Assembly (NCBI GenBank): GCA_028687935.1
Contig: JAQTZE010000002.1
Location: forward strand, 212,691 to 276,690
DNA: 64,000 bases
Reading direction: 5' to 3'
Source: Sulfurimonas sp.
Lineage (GTDB): Bacteria > Campylobacterota > Campylobacteria > Campylobacterales > Sulfurimonadaceae
Both the position numbers and the translations under genes were made by a program. Positions 7,401 to 14,340 of this stretch are shown one piece after another; position 1 is the first letter of the stretch; every line of letters starts with the position of its first letter. The notes under the pieces are model-generated. The model saw only the letters and a program-made list of their open reading frames with translations, searched no databases and was not told the DNA's origin.

Positions 7401-8294
7401 TTAGAGTCCTTTTATTTCGTAATTTTTCATTACTGCTTCGATTTTTTTCATACTTTCAATACTTGGTGGAGTGAGTGGAAGTCTATATTCTAGGGTATCA
7501 ATAAGTCCTGCGATATACATTGCGGCTTTGATAGGAATAGGGTTTGATTCGCAAAACATTACTTTGTTGAGCGGATAGAGTTTGTCGTTGAGTGCTTTAG
7601 CAGCTACAAAGTCACCAGAGAGTGCAAGACGTACCAGTTGGCTTTTTAAGTCAGGCATAAGGTTTGAAGTCACAGAAGTGATACCCGCTCCGCCATTTGC
7701 AAGGATAGGATAATCAATCGCATCATCACCTGAAAATACTTTGAGCTCAGGTCTGCGAGAAAGCAACTCGATAGTTCTCTCCAAACTGCCTGTCGCTTCT
7801 TTGATGCCGTAGATGTTTTTGACATCATCAAAGAGTCTGATAACTGTGTCGGCACTGATGTCTACGACTGTACGTCCAGGGACGTTGTAAAGCATAAACG
7901 GCATATCTGGTACTGACTCAGCGATAGCTTTGTAGTGAAGATAGAGTCCCTCTTGAGAAGGTTTGTTGTAGTAAGGTGCGACTGAGAATATCGCATCAAC
8001 GCCACATTCTTGAGCAACTTTTGCTGCTTGGATTGCTTCTGCTGTGGAGTTACTTCCAGCGCCTGCGAGGACTTTTGTCTGTGTGCCGCGACAAATTTCT
8101 ACCGCGATTTCCATACATCTTCTATCTTCATCGTATGTAAGTGTAGCGCTCTCTCCAGTCGTACCTACTGGACAGACTGCGTTTATGCCGTTGTTGATCT
8201 GACGTTTGATAAGTGCTGCAAATGCCTGTTCATCAAGCTTTCCGTTTTTAAATGGGGTTATAAGTGCAGTTGTAGAACCTGTTACGATATTCAT
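7401..8294 (-). CDS. dapA: 4-hydroxy-tetrahydrodipicolinate synthase
   Basis: Condenses pyruvate with aspartate semialdehyde in lysine and diaminopimelate synthesis. Seen: the class I aldolase Schiff-base lysine in YGIKEATGS (K165), the tyrosine in FMLYNVPGRT (Y136) and the GTTGESATL motif (from about 44). The longer frame starts at 8324, but the ATG at 8294 is preferred. It is preceded by AAAGAGAAG, gives the normal 297 residues beginning MNIVTGSTTALITPF, and the earlier start falls on the likely -10 box. It is operonic with the FabL-like gene. Confidence 0.95.
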   Translation of the reverse strand: MNIVTGSTTALITPFKNGKLDEQAFAALIKRQINNGINAVCPVGTTGESATLTYDEDRRCMEIAVEICRGTQTKVLAGAGSNSTAEAIQAAKVAQECGVDAIFSVAPYYNKPSQEGLYLHYKAIAESVPDMPFMLYNVPGRTVVDISADTVIRLFDDVKNIYGIKEATGSLERTIELLSRRPELKVFSGDDAIDYPILANGGAGITSVTSNLMPDLKSQLVRLALSGDFVAAKALNDKLYPLNKVMFCESNPIPIKAAMYIAGLIDTLEYRLPLTPPSIESMKKIEAVMKNYEIKGL

Positions 8295-8323
8295 CTTCTC
8301 TTTACCTTTAAAAATAATGCGCA

Positions 8324-8329
8324 ATTATA
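8324..8329 (-). promoter_or_regulatory. -10 element of the dapA-fabL operon
   Basis: The minus strand reads TATAAT here, 29 bases upstream of the dapA ATG at 8294. The resulting 5' leader would include the AAAGAGAAG ribosome site. Confidence 0.5.
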
Positions 8330-8362
8330 TCTAAAAAGTTTTAAATAAGGAGATTTTGCCGT

Positions 8363-9121
8363 GTGTCTGATATAATAATTGCAATGAAAAAAATAATTAT
8401 CAATAACAAATATTACGGAAAAATCGAACTTCCAAAGACCAGAGATACCTATAGACTCTTTGTCATACTGATGAAGGCTTTTGCAAACAAAGAAGAGATA
8501 AATATAGGACTCTTTTACTCGCCAAAGAGGATAAAAAGCTTTGAGACGTACCACAAAGGCGGCTGTTCCTATGAGCTTTTAGAGCTTGATATGTATATAG
8601 AAATAGCCAAGCTTTTGAACTTTTCAAGTGAAGATGCCCAAAAGCTCAAAGCGCAGATAGAATTTGTCAACGACAATGCCTATGTGACACTCTCTATCGC
8701 CAAAAATCTTGTACTTTGTTCCAAAGAAACGCCAAGTAAGACGGATACAAAATATCTCTTTTGGGATATAGAAAACTTCTCAAACGTAGCGCCCGTTTTT
8801 TATGAGGTCATAGAGCCATTTGAGATAGAAGATGAGCATATTTATATCTCTTGCAATCCAGACTCTTTGTACCTGTTTCGCGCAGAGTGGGAAGCAGATT
8901 TGTATGATTTTGGCAAAACTTTCAACTCTTTTCACTTCACAAAATGCGACCATGGCAAAAATGTCGCTGATGGCGTTTTGCTCCAAAACTTTATCGATTT
9001 AAAAGCTAAAAACGCAGACATCTATCTTTTGACCTATGACAGAGAACTCAAAGATAGATTTAAAAACGCAATAGATGAGAGTAATAATCTCTATGTTTTA
9101 GAGAGAAAAATACTCTACTAG
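8363..9121 (+). CDS. Putative PIN/NYN-fold protein of unknown function
   Basis: I do not recognise a named gene. The C-terminal half has features of NYN/PIN-like metal-dependent RNases: LFWDIENFSNVAP (about residue 133 on) like the first acidic strand, then CDHGKNVADGVLLQNFIDLKAKNADIYLLTYDRELKDRF with spaced aspartates like the later motifs. The N-terminal half (about 1-120) is charged and has no recognisable domain. GTG at 8363 has AAGGAG about 10 bases upstream; ATG at 8384 is the alternative. It is transcribed alone, divergent from dapA and convergent with the deaminase, inside an otherwise conserved housekeeping neighbourhood. Confidence 0.6.
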   Translation: MSDIIIAMKKIIINNKYYGKIELPKTRDTYRLFVILMKAFANKEEINIGLFYSPKRIKSFETYHKGGCSYELLELDMYIEIAKLLNFSSEDAQKLKAQIEFVNDNAYVTLSIAKNLVLCSKETPSKTDTKYLFWDIENFSNVAPVFYEVIEPFEIEDEHIYISCNPDSLYLFRAEWEADLYDFGKTFNSFHFTKCDHGKNVADGVLLQNFIDLKAKNADIYLLTYDRELKDRFKNAIDESNNLYVLERKILY

Positions 9122-9146
9122 AAGTGTGATAGCAAATTTTTTACTA

Positions 9147-9611
9147 TCACGCCTCGCATGAAGAACAAACTTCACCAATATCCTCATTCCATATCTCAGG
9201 ATGTTTCTCTATAAAACCACCCAGTAGCGCTTTACACTCTTGGTTGTGCATCACTATGACTTTGACGCCGAGTTCTCGTAGAGAATCCTCACCCACACCA
9301 AAAGTCTCATTTTCTCCAATGATTACAGTTCCAATTTTAAACTGTCGTATAAGACCACAGCAGTACCAACATGGAGAGAGTGTCGTGACCAAGATTGTCT
9401 CTCTATAATCTGTTTGTCTCCCAGCATTACGAAAGGCATCTGTTTCTGCATGTGTCGCTGGATCATCGTTTTGGACGCGTCTGTTGTGTCCCGCACCAAG
9501 AAGGTTTCCATTTTTGTCAAAGAGTGCTGCACCAATTGGCACACCACCTTCACTCAAACCTATCTTCGCCTGTTGTATCGCTACTTCTAGCATTTGCTCA
9601 TGTGTTTTCAT
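9147..9611 (-). CDS. Fcy1-type (yeast-like) cytosine deaminase, zinc-dependent nucleobase deaminase
   Basis: Cytidine-deaminase-fold enzyme that would convert cytosine to uracil in pyrimidine salvage. Seen: the HAE motif in PATHAETDAF (H54, E56) and PCxxC in LSPCWYCC (C81, C84). The length (154 residues) and several blocks (AKIGLSEGGVPIGAAL, GENETFGV, EKHPEIWNEDIGE) match yeast Fcy1 closely from memory. Bacterial CodA is unrelated. Start at 9611 is chosen because AAAGGAG sits 11 bases upstream; the frame extends 15 codons further. A guanine or tRNA-adenosine deaminase is less likely given the C-terminal match. Neighbours share no pathway except pyrD nearby. Confidence 0.75.
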   Translation of the reverse strand: MKTHEQMLEVAIQQAKIGLSEGGVPIGAALFDKNGNLLGAGHNRRVQNDDPATHAETDAFRNAGRQTDYRETILVTTLSPCWYCCGLIRQFKIGTVIIGENETFGVGEDSLRELGVKVIVMHNQECKALLGGFIEKHPEIWNEDIGEVCSSCEA

Positions 9612-9728
9612 AAAGACTATTGCTCCTTTTTGGATGGTTGCATAATAAAAATTCAATAGATATGATTCTACACTCTTTGTATTAAGTGCGTTTGATTTAG
9701 AAGAGAAATAGTGGGAAAATTGAGAAGA

Positions 9729-9750
9729 AGATACTCAAGTGTGAGTATCT
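9729..9750 (-). terminator. Intrinsic terminator after the SHOCT-domain gene
   Basis: A 9-bp perfect stem AGATACTCA/TGAGTATCT with a 4-base loop. On the minus strand it is followed by TCTTCTC and TTTT, 25 bases after the stop of the SHOCT gene. It probably closes the pyrD-to-SHOCT transcription unit. Confidence 0.6.
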
Positions 9751-9774
9751 TTGTAAAATAGAGCTGCGTTTACT

Positions 9775-10614
9775 CTAGAGACGGTTTAAAAGTTCCGCTT
9801 TTTTAGAGAAAAACTCATCATCATTCAGCACGCCTGCGGCATGGAGTTTTGCGAGTTTTTCTATAAGCTCTACGATACCATTTGCTGATTCGTTTGAGAG
9901 ATTTTGTTGTGGCTGTATCGCTTGTGGCGTTTGCTGCGTTTGGACGGGTGCAGGTCTCTCTTGAGGCTGCGTTTGAACATACTCAGGTTCTGCAAAGTTC
10001 GTACGTGGAGGATTTTTCATCTCTCCTGAGCCTGAGATAATAGGCAAAGATGAGACAGAAATAGTGCCGTATTGGCTGCTAAATGTAAGAGAAGTATCGC
10101 CGCCTTGTTGTTGTGATACGCCGCCGATATTATTATCAAGCGTGTCATAGACTGTGACTTGACCGTTAAGTTCTACTGCAAGTCTGTTTGGAAATACCGC
10201 GTAACGGATATTATTTTGACCTCCGCTACTAAATGGAGAACCAAGATTTGTCGGCCACCATTGATTACTTCCTGGAGTTCCCGCTGGGATGATTGGAAAT
10301 ACTTGTGTATTCATAAGTGCGTTTGAGATCTCAGCACAGAGATTGTTCACAGTATTTTTAAGCCCATAATTGAACATATCACCCACCATCGTCATACCTC
10401 CCTGCATCCACTGACCTGAACCGCCAAGTTCAGGACAATTGAACTGCGCCATAGTTCCGCCTCCATTGCTCACGGAGATAATCATGTGTATGACAGCATC
10501 TGTGCTTAAATTATAACGACCTGCAAGATTGTTTACGAGATTTTGGCCTTCTGGGGTGAGTTGTTGCATCTGTGTTCCTAGTGGGGAGAGTAATCGAGAG
10601 TGGGAAAAGTTCAA
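9775..10614 (-). CDS. SHOCT-domain protein of unknown function
   Basis: A 279-residue soluble-looking protein. The last 35 residues (IVELIEKLAKLHAAGVLNDDEFFSKK) are a SHOCT (short C-terminal) domain, a small module found at the ends of many bacterial proteins. Residues about 18-65 look like an HTH-like or oligomerisation segment, the centre is Gly/Asn/Ser-rich and probably beta-structured, and residues about 195-240 form a Pro/Gln-rich linker. No signal peptide or membrane helix is visible. It lies 33 bases downstream of the RNase H-like gene and may be cotranscribed. I do not know its function. Confidence 0.7.
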   Translation of the reverse strand: MNFSHSRLLSPLGTQMQQLTPEGQNLVNNLAGRYNLSTDAVIHMIISVSNGGGTMAQFNCPELGGSGQWMQGGMTMVGDMFNYGLKNTVNNLCAEISNALMNTQVFPIIPAGTPGSNQWWPTNLGSPFSSGGQNNIRYAVFPNRLAVELNGQVTVYDTLDNNIGGVSQQQGGDTSLTFSSQYGTISVSSLPIISGSGEMKNPPRTNFAEPEYVQTQPQERPAPVQTQQTPQAIQPQQNLSNESANGIVELIEKLAKLHAAGVLNDDEFFSKKAELLNRL

Positions 10615-10647
10615 ACGAATGAAAAACGCAGTATAGCCACATTTTGC

Positions 10648-11142
10648 TTACTGCTGCTTGATGCCTTCTCTGAGTGCGTTTCTTGATGCTTTATCGACAA
10701 GCGTGAAAATCTTGTCTAGGGCATTTTTATCTTCTTTCTTTTTATGCCCTTTTATTTTGACAAACTCATAGTCAATGGTCTCTATAATCTTGTAAAACTC
10801 TTTATAGAGTTCTTGGTTTCTTACAGGAGTGTTTGCGCCGGTTATGTAGTTGTTTTTTTCAAGGCGTTTACGTCGCTCTATAAGACCTATAGTGTTTTGG
10901 CAGTCTGTGTAGATGACAAGTGTAGATTTATGAGAGTTTATTTCACTCAAAGCCCACAAAAGCGTTTGGAGTTCTACTTTAGAAGAAGTTGTTTCTTCAA
11001 ATCTTTTTGTTTTGACATCACAGAGGGAGCTTGTGAGCGCATCTTCATCTAGTAAGATATATGCGCCATAAGCGACCTTTGTTTTTGCATCTGCACTGGC
11101 ATCCGTGAAAAGAAAAAGTTTGGGTTTATTGGCGTTTGTCAT
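10648..11142 (-). CDS. Ribonuclease H-like protein
   Basis: RNase H fold with the acidic catalytic set in order: TDAS near the N terminus (first Asp), SSKVELQTLLWAL (Glu), IYTDCQN (second Asp), then KIKGHKKKEDKN with the flexible-loop His and a late Asp in LVDKASRNAL. It should cleave RNA in RNA:DNA hybrids. The layout resembles type HI enzymes but diverges from E. coli rnhA, so it may be a paralogue rather than the main RNase HI. No clear Shine-Dalgarno site is visible. It lies between an M16 protease and the SHOCT gene on the same strand. Confidence 0.75.
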   Translation of the reverse strand: MTNANKPKLFLFTDASADAKTKVAYGAYILLDEDALTSSLCDVKTKRFEETTSSKVELQTLLWALSEINSHKSTLVIYTDCQNTIGLIERRKRLEKNNYITGANTPVRNQELYKEFYKIIETIDYEFVKIKGHKKKEDKNALDKIFTLVDKASRNALREGIKQQ

Positions 11143-11229
11143 AGTGTTTTGCTTTGATTTTTAGAAGAGATAGTTCCAACTCCATAGCTCAAGAGAGCTG
11201 ATGAGAGTAGTGAGCTAAGTGTAAAGTGA

Positions 11230-12528
11230 CTACTCACCTTTTTTGAGGATAAGTGTAGTCGACTTGTCGAAGTTGAAGTATTTTTTTGCAGCTTCTTGGA
11301 CTTGTGGGGCAGTGACTTTTTTGATATTCTCTTCATAGTTCAAAAGAGGTGTCATGTCACCGCGTACCAAATAGCCTCCAAAAAGCTCTGCAACAGAAGT
11401 CGAACTCTCAAGTGAATAGATAAAGTCAGATTTTGTATTGATTTTGACTTTTTCAAGTTCTGCTTCTGTGACGAGTGTTGTTTTCATAAGTTCTATCTGC
11501 ACAAGGAGCTCTTTTTCAACATCTTCGGCTTTGACACCTGGATTACATGTCGCTAAAAAGATGAAAAGAGAAGGATCGATATTTTCCATATTATAGGCAT
11601 AAATAGAGTTTACAAGACGTTTTTTATCGATAAGCTCTTTGTAGAGTCTTGAACTTTTTCCAGAGTAGAGTATCTGAGAGATCATGCTTAGTGTCACTTG
11701 GTCTTTGTCTTGAAAGTTAGGGATATGAAAAGTGATAGCAAGCATCTCTACTTCACTCTCTTTTTTGACAAGGATGCGTTTAGCTCCGTTTTGCTCTGGT
11801 TCTACGAACTTAAACGCAGGTATTTGCGTTTTGTTTGTTATCGGGTCAAAGGCTTTTTTTGCTTTTGCAAAGACCTCTTTTGGATCGACGTCACCGGTGA
11901 CCATAAGTATTGCATTGCTTGGTTGATAGTATGTCGCGTGAAACTCTCTGATATCTTCTATCGTCCATGTCTTGATGTCGTTCATAAAACCAATCGGAGT
12001 CCAGTGGTATGGATGGTAAACATAGGCATTGTTAAAAAGTGCAAAGTATAAAAAGCCCATAGGATTGTTCTCAGTTCTCCAACGTCTCTCTTCTGCTACA
12101 ACGTCGCGTTCTGGTTGGAACTCTTCATCTTTGAGGTTGAGATTTTGCATAAGTTCTGCATAAAGCTCTATCGATTTGCCAAGGTTTTGTGTGCTTGACT
12201 TGATATAGTAGTGTGTGTAGTCAAAGCTTGTAGAAGCGTTATTCATGCCGCCGATACCTTTAACTTCTTTGTCAAATTCACCTGCGCTGAGGTTTTTTGT
12301 CGATTTGAAGTTCATGTGCTCGAGCATGTGCGCGATACCAGTTTTACCCATGATCTCGTTGCGGCTACCGACTTTATAGAAGATGTCTGTACTAATAACA
12401 TCCGTGTTATTATGAAGTGGGACTACAACGATTTGCAGCCCGTTTTCAAGTGTCTGCGTTTCATATTTTGGTAGAGATGATGCCATTAATGTTCCTAAAA
12501 GTAGTGTAATTGAGAGTAAAGCTTTCAT
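11230..12528 (-). CDS. M16 (pitrilysin) family zinc peptidase, exported
   Basis: Inverse-motif metalloprotease with HxxEH in AHMLEHMNFK and the downstream glutamate in VVAEERRWR, plus the family block YYQPSNAILMVTGDVDP. ATG at 12528 is preferred over the longer frame because it begins a clear signal peptide (MKALLSITLLLGTLMASSLP) and sits 2 bases after the pyrD stop. At 432 residues it is a single catalytic-type half, as in the PqqE-like M16 proteins of Helicobacter and Campylobacter. It likely acts in the periplasm; the substrate is unknown. It is operonic with pyrD. Confidence 0.9.
   Translation of the reverse strand: MKALLSITLLLGTLMASSLPKYETQTLENGLQIVVVPLHNNTDVISTDIFYKVGSRNEIMGKTGIAHMLEHMNFKSTKNLSAGEFDKEVKGIGGMNNASTSFDYTHYYIKSSTQNLGKSIELYAELMQNLNLKDEEFQPERDVVAEERRWRTENNPMGFLYFALFNNAYVYHPYHWTPIGFMNDIKTWTIEDIREFHATYYQPSNAILMVTGDVDPKEVFAKAKKAFDPITNKTQIPAFKFVEPEQNGAKRILVKKESEVEMLAITFHIPNFQDKDQVTLSMISQILYSGKSSRLYKELIDKKRLVNSIYAYNMENIDPSLFIFLATCNPGVKAEDVEKELLVQIELMKTTLVTEAELEKVKINTKSDFIYSLESSTSVAELFGGYLVRGDMTPLLNYEENIKKVTAPQVQEAAKKYFNFDKSTTLILKKGE
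11812..11831. repeat. Inverted pair of the AAACGCA repeat in the M16 protease gene
   Basis: AAACGCA and TGCGTTT separated by GGTATT, inside coding sequence. Confidence 0.7.
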
Positions 12529-12529
12529 A

Positions 12530-13588
12530 TTATTTTCTATCGGCTCCGATTGCCTCTGTGATGTTCGTGTATCCATCTGCTTTGAGAAGCTCTATGAGCC
12601 CCAGGTTGATGTCGCGTATCATGTCAGGACCGTGAAAAACAAGTCCGCTGTATATCTGTACCAAAGAAGCTCCCGCTTTGATGCGTTTGTACGCTTCTGC
12701 TGCGGAGTCTATCCCGCCGACAGATATAAGTGTAGTTTTGCCATAAAGCTCTTTAGCAATAGCTTCAAAAATCTCAAAACTTTTTTTCTTAAGCACCGCA
12801 CCGCTCAGTCCACCGATATCTTTTGGATGATTGACAAGGGAGTAATCTACAGTCGTATTTGTCGCGATGATACCATCAGCCCCTTTTTCTACTGCCATTT
12901 TTGTAAGTGCTACTGCATCTTCTATACTCATATCAGGAGCGATTTTTAGCAGTATCGGTTTGTTTGTTATCGCTTTTGCCTCTGCAAATAGACGTGTAAT
13001 AAACTCTTCGTTTTGTAAGTCGCGAAGACCAGGAGTGTTTGGCGAAGAGATATTGATAACGATATAGTCACCCAAAGAGTGCAGGGCTTTGATGAGTGTT
13101 GTGTAGTCGTTGATAGCCTCGCTCTCAGGTGTTACTTTGTTCTTGCCTATATTTACACCGATTGGTGTTGTAAAAGGGTAGAGTTTCTTGAGTCTTTGTT
13201 GTGCTTTGAGCAGACCTTCGTTATTGAAACCCATTGCGTTTTGAAGGCTCTCCTCTTCGATATGGCGAAACATACGAGGCTTTGGATTGCCATCTTGCGG
13301 CTTGGGTGTGATTGTTCCTACTTCTGTATAACCAAACCCGAGTGTTTGGATACCGCGAATCATCGTTGCGTTTTTATCAAATCCAGCACCTAGACCGATA
13401 GGGTTGTGAAATGTGCGTCCAAAAAGCTCTTGGCTGAGGATTGGATCTGCTATAAAGTGTGACTTTAAAAATCCGTTAAAAGGAAGCTGACAGATATTTG
13501 GAAGTGCTAAAACGCAGGCTGCTACATGATGTGCAGTCTCAGGATCGAGCTTGAAAAGTAATGGTTTGATGGATTGGTAGTTTATCAT
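12530..13588 (-). CDS. pyrD: Dihydroorotate dehydrogenase (quinone), class 2
   Basis: FMN enzyme of pyrimidine synthesis that oxidises dihydroorotate to orotate and passes electrons to membrane quinone. Seen: the class 2 N-terminal extension (MINYQSIKPLLFKLDPETAHH) that reaches the membrane, NPIGLGAGFDKN, the NISSPNTPGLR substrate motif with the class 2 serine, GVNIGKNK, and GGLSGAVLKKKS plus the C-terminal FMN phosphate site SVGGIDSAAEAYKRIKAGASLVQ. Full length at 352 residues. It is the first gene of a minus-strand unit that continues into the M16 protease. Confidence 0.96.
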   Translation of the reverse strand: MINYQSIKPLLFKLDPETAHHVAACVLALPNICQLPFNGFLKSHFIADPILSQELFGRTFHNPIGLGAGFDKNATMIRGIQTLGFGYTEVGTITPKPQDGNPKPRMFRHIEEESLQNAMGFNNEGLLKAQQRLKKLYPFTTPIGVNIGKNKVTPESEAINDYTTLIKALHSLGDYIVINISSPNTPGLRDLQNEEFITRLFAEAKAITNKPILLKIAPDMSIEDAVALTKMAVEKGADGIIATNTTVDYSLVNHPKDIGGLSGAVLKKKSFEIFEAIAKELYGKTTLISVGGIDSAAEAYKRIKAGASLVQIYSGLVFHGPDMIRDINLGLIELLKADGYTNITEAIGADRK

Positions 13589-13623
13589 GATAGATTACAC
13601 TCACTTTGTGAAAATTTAGAGAT

Positions 13624-13629
13624 TATACT
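13624..13629 (+). promoter_or_regulatory. Putative -10 element for the DJ-1 family gene
   Basis: TATACT lies 41 bases before the ATG at 13670. No convincing -35. An AAACGCAGGAG copy of the genome-wide repeat (about 13652-13662) sits between promoter and gene, and its GGAG may serve as the ribosome site. Confidence 0.4.
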
Positions 13630-13669
13630 AGAATATAGGTAAAGATTTACTAAACGCAGGAGCACGCAG

Positions 13670-14236
13670 ATGCAAAAAATACGAGTTTTAGTACCTATCG
13701 CAAAGGGTTTTGAAGAGATAGAAGCGGTCTCAATTATTGATGTTTTACGAAGAGCAGAGATAGAAGTTTTGGTAGCTTCTTTAAATGATAACTATTTGGT
13801 CGAAGGAGCAAATGGCATCAGCATACAAACAGATATGGATATCAAAGAGGTCGATGTAGATGGGCTTGATATGATAGTCCTTCCTGGTGGTTGGGGCGGA
13901 ACACATGCACTTGCCGAGGATGTAAATGTGCAAAGGATATTGCAAGAGATGGATGCAAAAGGCAAGAATATCGGTGCCATTTGTGCCGCTCCATTTGCTC
14001 TGAGTGCTGCTGGTGTGCTCAAACAAAAATTTACCTGTTACCCTTCAGTAGAAGAGCAGATAAAAGAAAAAGGCTACATGGGTGACAAAGCGATGGTTGT
14101 TGAAGATGCAAATATCATGACTTCAAGAGGCCCAGCCACAGCGATATGTTTTGCTCTTGCTATCGTAAAAAAACTTAGAGGTGAAGCGACATACAAAGCA
14201 CTCAAAGGCGGACTTTTGGCAACTTATTGCGAGTAA
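13670..14236 (+). CDS. DJ-1/PfpI family protein (YajL-like)
   Basis: Small class I glutamine-amidotransferase-like fold of the DJ-1 superfamily, linked to carbonyl stress (glyoxalase or deglycase activities are reported for members but debated). Seen: the reactive cysteine in IGAICAAPFAL (C105) at the nucleophile elbow, the interacting Glu in AKGFEEIEAV (E15/E16), and VLPGGWGGTHAL. The 188 residues are full length. It is a single gene between pyrD (divergent) and dnaE. Confidence 0.88.
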   Translation: MQKIRVLVPIAKGFEEIEAVSIIDVLRRAEIEVLVASLNDNYLVEGANGISIQTDMDIKEVDVDGLDMIVLPGGWGGTHALAEDVNVQRILQEMDAKGKNIGAICAAPFALSAAGVLKQKFTCYPSVEEQIKEKGYMGDKAMVVEDANIMTSRGPATAICFALAIVKKLRGEATYKALKGGLLATYCE

Positions 14237-14296
14237 AATATCATATTTTCAAGTGAAGTCAATTTAAAAAATACCTTCACTTTAAGTCAAATTCAC

Positions 14297-14302
14297 TATA
14301 AT
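14297..14302 (+). promoter_or_regulatory. -10 element of dnaE
   Basis: A consensus TATAAT, 38 bases before the dnaE ATG. Just upstream an imperfect inverted repeat (AAGTGAAG ... CTTCACTT, about 14250-14282) may end the DJ-1 transcript. Confidence 0.5.
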
Positions 14303-14340
14303 CAAATCCATAATTCATATAAATATTTTAGGCAAAAATC

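Noticed and set aside
11139..11336. 65-residue minus-strand open frame between the RNase H-like and M16 genes
   Set aside because: It overlaps the M16 C terminus in another frame, is Ser/Lys-rich low-complexity sequence and has no ribosome site.
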